This document shows, in pieces, positions 18,669-26,739 of a stretch of 64,000 bases of DNA (position 1 is its first letter; each line of letters begins with the position of its first letter). The notes under the pieces are model-generated. The model was given only the letters and a program-made list of their open reading frames with translations, searched no databases and was not told the origin of the DNA. The position numbers and the translations under genes are program-made. The stretch is from Draconibacterium mangrovi_A (lineage in GTDB: Bacteria > Bacteroidota > Bacteroidia > Bacteroidales > Prolixibacteraceae). The DNA lies in the NCBI RefSeq assembly GCF_037646455.1, contig NZ_JBBIXN010000007.1, positions 124,001 to 188,000 on the forward strand. The letters are read 5' to 3'.

Positions 18669-18855
18669 TAGCCGACTTATGAATTTAACGATCATATTTT
18701 AAGATTGAGAACTAAACAAACTGTTCATCAAAGATGTTTTCTATCTTTGGCCGATCTTCCTTTAAAAAATCTTCCGGGAAACGGTAATTCCACCTTGTGG
18801 ATTTTAAATTCAAAGCAAAAATGACGCATAAAATTAGTCAGGAATAAACAAGCTT

Positions 18856-21800
18856 ATGATGAAAAAAAATAAAAGAACATATACCATATTGCTCTCGTTA
18901 TTGATCTTACTGGTGAGCAATGCTTCAATGGCTCAACGTTTTATGGAAAACCTCGATCATGGCCTGGTTGCTGTAAAAAAACCGGGTGGAGTAATTGTAA
19001 GTTGGCGAGTGCTTGGATCAGAATGGGATGATGTTGCTTATAACTTGTATCGGGATGGTTCATTAATTAATAGTGAACCAATAACCGGGGCCAGTAATTT
19101 GTGGGACAGGAACGGAGAATTAGGTTCAACTTATACCATCAAGACGGTAATTGATGGATTGGAGCACGAAACAAACGAATCGGCAGATGTTTGGGAAAAG
19201 AATTACATCGATATTCCTGTCAGGGAAATCAATGAAGGTTCTTACATCCTGAACGATGCATCGGTAGGAGATTTGGATGGCGACGGTGAATACGAAATTG
19301 TAGTGAAGCGACTTGCTACCGACGGAGTGGAATCCAACTATTATCACTACCTGGAAGCTTACGAATTGGACGGTACTTTCCTGTGGGCGGTTAATATGGG
19401 TCCGAACATTTACAACGATGTGGAATTCAATTTTTTGGTATGGGACCTGGATTGCGACGGAAAAGCTGAAGTGATTCTGCGTACTTCTGATGGTTTTATC
19501 GATGGCGAAGGAAACAATATTGGAGATGCTGACAATGATGGAACCATCAATTACAGATATTCCATTTCATGGGTCGGATATCGTCAGGAAGGCCCCGATT
19601 ACCTTTCGGTTTTAGATGGACAAACCGGTAAAGAACTGGACAGAGCAACTTATATTCCAAGAGGAGATTTAGGCGACTGGGGAAAAGCAGACGATGGTGG
19701 ACACCGTGCAACCAAATGTATGTTTACGGTTGCCTACGAGGACGGAAAAACACCCAGTGTGGTATTTGGCCGTGGTATTTACGAACGAATTGTAATGGAA
19801 TCGTGGGATTTCAAAAATGGAAGTCTGAGCAGAAACTGGCATTTCGACACCAACAATAATCCGGACTATGCAGGTTCGGGCTACCACAATCTCACACAGG
19901 GCGATGTTGACTTCGATGGAAGAGACGAAGTGGTTTACGGATCGATGGTTCTTGATGACAACGGACAGGGCTTGTATTCAACAAAATTAGGCCACGGCGA
20001 TGCCCAGCATTTAACCGATATAAATCCCAACCGCGATGGACTGGAATATTTTGGATGCCTCGAAAATGCGACAGGTGGAGATTACCGCGATGCCGGAACC
20101 GGTGAGATACTGCATTATACTAATATTGGTCGCGATATGGGCCGGGCAGGCTGTGCCGATATAACACCCGATTATCCGGGCAATGAAATGTGGGGCCCCA
20201 GTGGTTTCCCTTTTTTGAGTTCAACCGGCGAAGCGATTTCAAATTTAACTCCTCCCGGTTCAATGAACTTTTTTATCTGGTGGGATGGCGACCTTTCGCG
20301 CGAAATGCTCGATCATGCATGGTACAGCAACTACGGAGTTGGCACCATTACAAAATACAACAACGGCGCCAACACGCAACTTCTTTACGCCGACGGGACC
20401 TTGTCGGATAACTGGACAAAAGGAAATCCGTCGTTAAGTGCTGATATTCTTGGCGACTGGCGCGAAGAAGTGATCTGGCGAACTTCGGACAACCGTGCTC
20501 TGCGTTTGTACATTACTACTGATATTACAACGACAAAAATTTATACTTTAATGCACGATCCGCAATATCGTGCAGCGATCGGGTGGCAACCCAATTCATA
20601 CAACCAGCCTCCTCACCCAAGCTTTTTTATTGGAACTGATATGGATTCAGTACCACCTTCACCGATTCTTTTTCCCGGTCAAAAGGTTTGGACCTCAGGG
20701 AAATGGGACACTGGATCGAGTTCGGCATGGACATTGGATAATGTTACTGCAACATTTGAAGAAGATGATAAGGTGCTTTTCGATATTTCAGGCGACAGCA
20801 ATACCGATGTAGTTCTTGAAGGCACTATTACACCGGCCGATATTCGGGTTATCTCCCCCACCGATTATGTTTTTTCGGGATCCGGAAGTATCGAAGGGAC
20901 AACAGATTTGACAAAATCAGGTAGTGGAAATCTAACGCTGAACAACACGAACAATTACAACGGAGTTACCCGGATTTGGGATGGACAGCTGACCAATAAC
21001 GGAGTACTTTCGAATAGCAAAGTTTACGTAAAACGTTTTGCCAACCTCGCAGGAAATGGTTCTTTTAACAAAGGCATTGTACTGGAGAATTACGCCAACC
21101 TGATTGTAAGTGATTCCAGGTCGGCTGCTGACACAATGTTTGTAAGCGGAACATTGGAAACCAACGCCAGTTCAACCATTTTCATGGATCTTACAGATGA
21201 TTATGAAGCGATTTCCAAAGTAAACGATTTGATTGTCGTGGATGGCATGGTGAAAATAGCCGGAGCAACTTCCATCGATATAAATCGGATAGACGGTGAT
21301 CTGTCTCCTGGCGAGTATGTTTTGATGACCGTTAGCGATACCTTGCTCGGAAACCTTGAAAACATAACGATCGACGGTATTTCAGGAGTTCCGTACACGC
21401 TTGAATTTAATGATCACCAGCTAAAACTTGTGGTGGCGAATACCCGTACTCCCGGGAAAGTAGTTTGGGAAGGTGCGGTTGACAACAAATGGGACCTTTT
21501 CAATCGCCTGAACTGGTTAAATGAAGGATCGGCAGATTATTTCCTGGGTGAAGACTCGGTTGTTTTCGACGATAACGGACAGTCAACATCCATCGAAATT
21601 CTGGAAGAATATGCCATCAGTCATTTCCTTTTCGATTCAGATAAAGATTATAGTATTTATGGCTCAGGTTCTTTTACGGGGCAAGCAGATCTTGTAAAAA
21701 AAGGAGCAGGCAGTTTGACCATCGGAACTCAGAATACCTACACAGGTGCGACAATTATCGAAGAAGGAACGTTAAGAGTTCCGGAATTGACCAATGCCGC

Positions 21801-23586
21801 ATATCCTTCGGCCATAGGAACTGCCTCAGTTGATGCAGCCAACCTCGTAATTAATGGCGGAGAACTGGAAGTAACCAATACTGGTAATATTACTACCGAC
21901 AAAAGCATTACTCTTGGCGAGAACGATGGCGCAGTAAAAATGAACAGTTCGTCTTCGAACCTTACCATTTCAGGCTATTTAAGAGGAAATGGGCGGCTCA
22001 TTAAAAACGGAAGCGGTACCTTATCCATCCAAAATAACAATTCACACAAAGGAACCGTCATCAATCAGGGGACAATTCAGTTAGCTGATGATGCTGCGAA
22101 CATCTCGGGACTTGGCGATACTGTTACTTTTAATGGTGGAACACTTGCCATGAATGATAATTCGGGTACGTGGACCAATGGTTGTGGCTGGCATATAGTA
22201 GTACCTGAAGGAAAAACCGGAACACTAAGGCTGGACAGCAGAAGTGAACTTACCGGAAAGCTTGTAGGTTCAGGAAAACTGATTCTGTTTACTCCTTTCG
22301 TGCGAAGTGATTTAAGCGGAAACTGGTCGAATTTTAACGGAACTATTGAAGTTACAACAGATGGTGATGGAGGAGACTGGCGAATCAATAACAGTTATGG
22401 TTATGAGAATGCTTCAGTTAAACTAAACAACAACGTTTATGCGTACAACCTGATAAATGTTAATACCAAAATTGGCGCTCTTTCAGGAAGCAGCGGTGCC
22501 ACCCTGGCTTCGGGAACATGGAGTGTCGGATACAACAATGCGGATGCAAGCTATTCGGGTTTGATCACCGGATCATCAAACATCAATAAATATGGTAAAG
22601 GAAACTGGACAATTTCTCACGCCAATGACTACACCGGTGGAACAAATGTTTACGAAGGCATTTTAACTGTAGCCAATTCTTCGGGGAGTGCCACAGGATC
22701 GGGTGGAGTTTTTATTCGTGCAGGTGCTACGCTCGAAGGCAACGGATCCATCGACGGAACTGTAGGGATATATGCAGATGCCACCTGCAATTTGGGGGCC
22801 TTAGCCAATTTAAACGGTATAGTAAATGTTCAGGGCAGCCTTATTGGAAAAGGAAATATAAACGACAGGATAACGATTTTATCGGGCGGTATTCGTAAAG
22901 GAGATAATATTTTAAACGGACCGGTAGTTGTTCGTTCCAGGGGTACACTTTCGGGCGAAGGAAAGGTGAATGGCGAATTAACACTTTTCGATGGAGCCAC
23001 AGTTGCGCCGGGAACAGACGGGATTGGAACGCTGGAATTTGCAAAGGAAGTGACTTTAGCCAGTGATGTGAATTTGGAAATCGAGATCAATAAATCATTT
23101 GAAGAGAATGACGCACTGAAATCTGCCGAAATAATTACCCTTGCAGGGATTTTGTCAGTTTCCGAATTAAGCGGTAATCCGTTTGAAGCCGGAGACAGCT
23201 TTAAAATTCTGGATGCCAATAGCATAGAAGGCACTTTTGAGGCTATAGAACCTGAAACACCAGGCGAAGGTTTGAAGTGGGATCTTTCGGGTATCGCAGA
23301 AGGTATTCTTGGCGTAACAAATATAACGTCTGTAAATGTGCTTGAAAACGATGACCTGGTTATTTATCCAAATCCGGGAGAAGGAACTTTTTACTTAAAA
23401 CTGAAATCGGCGGACGTCATAAAATCCATTTCAGTTACGAATTTAGAAGGGCGCACAATTTATTCTGATGTTCCCAATTCTTCCCGGCGAATTAAATTGG
23501 ATTTGCAAGATCAACCGGCCGGAATATATTTCTTAAGTGTTCGTTTTACGGATAAAGAAATCATCAAAAAATTAGTTATTCAGTAG
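18856..23586 (+). CDS. PL11 rhamnogalacturonan lyase fused to autotransporter-type (PATR) repeats, T9SS-secreted
   Basis: Beta-elimination enzyme acting on the rhamnogalacturonan-I backbone outside the cell. The signal peptide ends near SMAQR (residue 27). Residues about 27-605 are a PL11 lyase: opening ENLDHGLVAVKKP and SWRVLGSEWDD, Ca-binding-like acidic repeats such as GDLDGDGEYE, DLDCDGKAE and DVDFDGRDE, and a closing GWQPNSYNQPPHPSF. Residues about 610-1480 form a beta-rich region with at least four passenger-associated-transport-repeat elements (NNYNGVTRIWDG, NTYTGATIIEEGTL, NSHKGTVINQGTI, NDYTGGTNVYEGIL), normally seen in type V autotransporters. The end (about 1498-1576, VIYPNPGEG...) is a T9SS type A sorting domain. 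PL11 enzymes are usually near 600-700 residues, so the fusion more than doubles the protein. Its products feed the GH105 gene at 11654. Confidence 0.92.
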   Translation: MMKKNKRTYTILLSLLILLVSNASMAQRFMENLDHGLVAVKKPGGVIVSWRVLGSEWDDVAYNLYRDGSLINSEPITGASNLWDRNGELGSTYTIKTVIDGLEHETNESADVWEKNYIDIPVREINEGSYILNDASVGDLDGDGEYEIVVKRLATDGVESNYYHYLEAYELDGTFLWAVNMGPNIYNDVEFNFLVWDLDCDGKAEVILRTSDGFIDGEGNNIGDADNDGTINYRYSISWVGYRQEGPDYLSVLDGQTGKELDRATYIPRGDLGDWGKADDGGHRATKCMFTVAYEDGKTPSVVFGRGIYERIVMESWDFKNGSLSRNWHFDTNNNPDYAGSGYHNLTQGDVDFDGRDEVVYGSMVLDDNGQGLYSTKLGHGDAQHLTDINPNRDGLEYFGCLENATGGDYRDAGTGEILHYTNIGRDMGRAGCADITPDYPGNEMWGPSGFPFLSSTGEAISNLTPPGSMNFFIWWDGDLSREMLDHAWYSNYGVGTITKYNNGANTQLLYADGTLSDNWTKGNPSLSADILGDWREEVIWRTSDNRALRLYITTDITTTKIYTLMHDPQYRAAIGWQPNSYNQPPHPSFFIGTDMDSVPPSPILFPGQKVWTSGKWDTGSSSAWTLDNVTATFEEDDKVLFDISGDSNTDVVLEGTITPADIRVISPTDYVFSGSGSIEGTTDLTKSGSGNLTLNNTNNYNGVTRIWDGQLTNNGVLSNSKVYVKRFANLAGNGSFNKGIVLENYANLIVSDSRSAADTMFVSGTLETNASSTIFMDLTDDYEAISKVNDLIVVDGMVKIAGATSIDINRIDGDLSPGEYVLMTVSDTLLGNLENITIDGISGVPYTLEFNDHQLKLVVANTRTPGKVVWEGAVDNKWDLFNRLNWLNEGSADYFLGEDSVVFDDNGQSTSIEILEEYAISHFLFDSDKDYSIYGSGSFTGQADLVKKGAGSLTIGTQNTYTGATIIEEGTLRVPELTNAAYPSAIGTASVDAANLVINGGELEVTNTGNITTDKSITLGENDGAVKMNSSSSNLTISGYLRGNGRLIKNGSGTLSIQNNNSHKGTVINQGTIQLADDAANISGLGDTVTFNGGTLAMNDNSGTWTNGCGWHIVVPEGKTGTLRLDSRSELTGKLVGSGKLILFTPFVRSDLSGNWSNFNGTIEVTTDGDGGDWRINNSYGYENASVKLNNNVYAYNLINVNTKIGALSGSSGATLASGTWSVGYNNADASYSGLITGSSNINKYGKGNWTISHANDYTGGTNVYEGILTVANSSGSATGSGGVFIRAGATLEGNGSIDGTVGIYADATCNLGALANLNGIVNVQGSLIGKGNINDRITILSGGIRKGDNILNGPVVVRSRGTLSGEGKVNGELTLFDGATVAPGTDGIGTLEFAKEVTLASDVNLEIEINKSFEENDALKSAEIITLAGILSVSELSGNPFEAGDSFKILDANSIEGTFEAIEPETPGEGLKWDLSGIAEGILGVTNITSVNVLENDDLVIYPNPGEGTFYLKLKSADVIKSISVTNLEGRTIYSDVPNSSRRIKLDLQDQPAGIYFLSVRFTDKEIIKKLVIQ

Positions 23587-23710
23587 TTTTTGCTCATTTT
23601 ATTGCAGGCGACAAATTCATTCAGTAACAACAGGAAATTTTCGTGTTCGCCAAAGTCAGGTTTAAGGATAAAAAATTTGCAGAGTTTAAGATTCTCATTT
23701 GACCTATTCA

Positions 23711-23740
23711 TGACGCATTTATAATGATCCCCTTGTTAGT
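23711..23740 (+). promoter_or_regulatory. TGACGCATTTATA motif upstream of GH30-like gene
   Basis: TGACGCATTTATA (23711-23723) is a variant of the TGACGAATTTGTA motif, 100 bases before the start codon. A shorter CATTT copy lies 20 bases upstream at 23696. CCTTGTTAGT (23731-23740) is shared exactly with the region upstream of 17960. A TATTTTG stretch at 23773 may serve as the -7 box, 62 bases downstream of the motif. Confidence 0.3.
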
Positions 23741-23810
23741 TTTGCCGGGGAGAAACAGACTGTATTTAAACCTATTTTGTTTGTTTCGGTTTTAATATAA
23801 AATAAGACCA

Positions 23811-26606
23811 ATGAAACTAAGAAAGCTAACTACACTTATCTTGCTAATCCTGATAACGTTTAGTATTCCGCTTGGAGCGCAAAATATTAATCAAACTGAT
23901 GATATTGCCAGTACCAGCGATAATATTCAAGCCTTCCCGCCTACTGATCGTACGGTCAATTTCAATCTTTCTGATGCTGGAGAACACAAAGACGTAAATT
24001 GGGGATTAGATTTGGCCTGGCGCGACAAGAACAATATAATTCGCGGAATGGCATTTATGGGCCACGATAATGTAGACATCATCCGGTCGTCGTTTATGCC
24101 AACCAACCCTTTGCTTGGAGATACAGCATTACAGGGCGATGCTTTGACTTATACAAAAGAACGAATTAAAATTATCAACGATTTGTTGGGCCCAAATACT
24201 AAGGTATCGCTCAACAGCGATCACCCAAGCGTACATTCCTATTTTCAGGGGAATGCTGCTAATTGGGCAAAGCTGATTGATGTAACAGCAAAAATGCATC
24301 AGCAGGCCGGATTCAATGTAGTAACAGTTTCTCCGTTTAACGAACCTGATTATGGTTGGGGACAAGGCACTATTGATGATTTTTATAACATTATTCGTGA
24401 ACTGAATAAAATTTCCAGATTCGACTCGATTCGAATTTCAGGGGGAAATACACTGAATAACGACGAAGCTTTATACTGGTACAATTACCTTAATCCGGCC
24501 GGGCTCGAAGAAGGCAATACCCATCAGCTTGCAGGAATTTTTGACACTTATGCCGCATTCTTTGAGGCCGTTAGGGCCAACGATGATCATGCAACTGCCG
24601 ACGAAATGCATAATGTGATGGATGCTATGGTTGGCCTGGAGTACGGTCTGCAAACCGGAATATGGTGGGGCTGGGCTGAATACACCCGGGGAGAATTTTG
24701 TAAAGCAACAAGAGGTGAAAGACTGGGTTATGCAGAACATCGACCTAACTGGACTGCGGCATCGGTTTACAGGGGTACAGATGGTAAAGTACAGGCATTT
24801 TGCGGCTCTTCTGAAAGACAGGCAGTAACAACCACTTACACATACATTTCGAAAGACAGAGATGTTTTTTATGACGGCTATGGTCCTCAACGACAATTTA
24901 TTCTGGAAATGCCGGGTGGAACCGGTTACCAGCAAGGACAAACCAATGCAGAAAAAGTGATCAACATTACCTGGGGTGATGATATACAACCGGCCATTAA
25001 CGGCAGATACTTGCTTGTAAACCGGAACAGCGGCAAAGTAATGGAAGTTGCGGGAGGATCAAGCGCTGCAGGAGCAAATGTAAGACAGGCAACCAGTACA
25101 GCTGCCAGCTATCAGCAATGGAATGTCACTCCGGTGAACGCTCGGATTGGTGGCGATTTCAGTTATTTTTCGATAAAAGCCGTAAACAGCGGCAAATCGA
25201 TTGATGTTTACAATTGGTCGCTGGATAATGGAGGAAACATAGCTATCTGGGATGACACCAGAGGAGCTAACCAGCAGTGGTATCTTGAATATGCAGAAGA
25301 CGGCTGGTTTTATATACGAAGCCGACACAGTGCTTTGTGTTTAGAGGTAGCCAACAACAGTACTGCAAATGGAGCAAACATTCAGCAATGGGAGCTTGAT
25401 GGTGGACATAACCAACATTGGCGCTTAATCCCGGTTGATGCTGCAGTGGAATTCGAAGCCCCTGCCCCGCCAACGAATCTGATTGCCACAGCTAATGCTG
25501 CATCTGTTCGCCTCGACTGGACAGAAAGTACTGAAGAAGATGTAGAAGGATATACCATTTTTCGTTCCGAAACTGCCGGTGAATTTTACAATACCATTGC
25601 CCGTAATGTAAAGTCAACAGCATTTGTCGACAACACTTGCACAGCCGGCGTACAGTATTTTTATGCGGTGAAAGCAATAGATAAATCGTTAAACAGTTCA
25701 GCATATTCAGCAGAAATTGAGGCGACTCCTACAGCTGAAAACGATCTTGTGGTACATTTCATGTTTAATGAGAATACATTGGATAGCAGTGTCAACCTGA
25801 ATCACGGGGCCACACTTGGCGAAATCGCCTATGTTGAAGGGAAAGTAGATGCACAGGCAATTTCGCTAAACGGAGATGACGCATTTATTCAGTTGCCCCC
25901 CACTATCGCTAATCAGGAAGAGATAACCATTAGTACATGGGTTTACTGGAATGGAGGCTCACTTCTTCAACGTATTTTTGAGTTTGGAAATGATGACTCA
26001 GGCTACATGTATTTGACACCTTTTATGCGATTTGTAATAAACGACGGAGGATCAGAGAAAAGACTAAGTGCTTCGTCCTTGCCGGAAAGCGAGTGGGTAC
26101 ATGTTGCTGTAACCCTCGGAGAATCAGGAGCGCGAATGTACATGAATGGTGATTTGATAAAAGAGGAAACGTCTGTTACAATCCGGCCTGTTGATTTCAA
26201 ACCGATATTCAACTATATTGGTCGCGACCAGAAAAACATTCGCTTGTTTAATGGGCACCTCGATGATTTCAGGATATACAATTACGAATTATCCGGTGAA
26301 GATATTTCCGCAATTTATGAAGATGTTAAAACGGATATTTCGGTAAAGACTGTGAGTAAAACAAAACTTTTAGTATATCCTGTTCCTGCCGATAATGTAC
26401 TGAAATTTAATTATGATTCCGCTACCAGTCCAGGCGAGTCGGACTTGAAAATTTACGATGTTTATGGAAATATTGTATTACAGAAGACATTAAGAAACAA
26501 AGAGAAAGGAGAAATCAATGTTTCAGGAATGCCAACGGGAACTTATATTCTTCAATTGAACAACGGAGCAGAAATAGTAACTAAAAAGATTGTAATGCAA
26601 CACTAA
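23811..26606 (+). CDS. GH30-like (clan GH-A) glycoside hydrolase with ricin, FN3 and LamG modules, T9SS-secreted
   Basis: Signal peptide to about IPLGAQ (residue 24). Residues about 45-390 look like a GH-A TIM barrel of GH30 type. The acid/base is likely E178 in SPFNEPDYGW. The nucleophile is less certain, with E277 in VGLEYGLQ a candidate. Then follow a ricin-type beta-trefoil lectin (about 396-545, two SxNQQW/NQHW-type repeats), a fibronectin III domain (about 551-640), a LamG/concanavalin-like domain (about 644-845) and a T9SS sorting domain (about 853-931, LLVYPVPADN). It should act outside the cell on a polymer, with lectin modules holding the substrate. In a pectin/arabinogalactan setting a beta-1,6-galactanase-type activity is plausible, but the catalytic part is diverged enough that I would not assign a substrate. 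Confidence 0.75.
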   Translation: MKLRKLTTLILLILITFSIPLGAQNINQTDDIASTSDNIQAFPPTDRTVNFNLSDAGEHKDVNWGLDLAWRDKNNIIRGMAFMGHDNVDIIRSSFMPTNPLLGDTALQGDALTYTKERIKIINDLLGPNTKVSLNSDHPSVHSYFQGNAANWAKLIDVTAKMHQQAGFNVVTVSPFNEPDYGWGQGTIDDFYNIIRELNKISRFDSIRISGGNTLNNDEALYWYNYLNPAGLEEGNTHQLAGIFDTYAAFFEAVRANDDHATADEMHNVMDAMVGLEYGLQTGIWWGWAEYTRGEFCKATRGERLGYAEHRPNWTAASVYRGTDGKVQAFCGSSERQAVTTTYTYISKDRDVFYDGYGPQRQFILEMPGGTGYQQGQTNAEKVINITWGDDIQPAINGRYLLVNRNSGKVMEVAGGSSAAGANVRQATSTAASYQQWNVTPVNARIGGDFSYFSIKAVNSGKSIDVYNWSLDNGGNIAIWDDTRGANQQWYLEYAEDGWFYIRSRHSALCLEVANNSTANGANIQQWELDGGHNQHWRLIPVDAAVEFEAPAPPTNLIATANAASVRLDWTESTEEDVEGYTIFRSETAGEFYNTIARNVKSTAFVDNTCTAGVQYFYAVKAIDKSLNSSAYSAEIEATPTAENDLVVHFMFNENTLDSSVNLNHGATLGEIAYVEGKVDAQAISLNGDDAFIQLPPTIANQEEITISTWVYWNGGSLLQRIFEFGNDDSGYMYLTPFMRFVINDGGSEKRLSASSLPESEWVHVAVTLGESGARMYMNGDLIKEETSVTIRPVDFKPIFNYIGRDQKNIRLFNGHLDDFRIYNYELSGEDISAIYEDVKTDISVKTVSKTKLLVYPVPADNVLKFNYDSATSPGESDLKIYDVYGNIVLQKTLRNKEKGEINVSGMPTGTYILQLNNGAEIVTKKIVMQH

Positions 26607-26739
26607 AACAAAAAGTATCAAAATCGATGTCGGAAACATTTAAAAATAAAGATTTCCAGTTCAAACAAGGTACTTTCAAATAAAACGACTAAATTCTGAA
26701 ATTGAAACTGAGCTAAACAAACCGATAATAGAATTATTT

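Larger units (their letters stand above)
18539..18855. other. Intergenic region, 317 bp, upstream of PL11 gene
   Basis: No ORF is supported. It contains two 22-bp-spaced motif copies (18602-18642) and a TACTTTTG element (18661-18668), so the PL11 gene probably has its own regulated promoter. Confidence 0.55.

Noticed and set aside
18539..18855. Frameshifted remainder of a GH2 enzyme after the orphan N-domain
   Set aside because: None of the three forward frames gives Ig-like or TIM-barrel GH2 motifs. The region looks like a promoter.
22830..23234. 134-codon minus-strand open frame inside the PL11 fusion gene
   Set aside because: It is a shadow of the repetitive beta-rich coding sequence, with serine/leucine/proline-rich translation, no RBS and no recognisable domain.
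24471..24989. 172-codon minus-strand open frame inside the GH30-like gene
   Set aside because: It is cysteine-rich with no domain, and lies wholly within a well-supported gene on the other strand.
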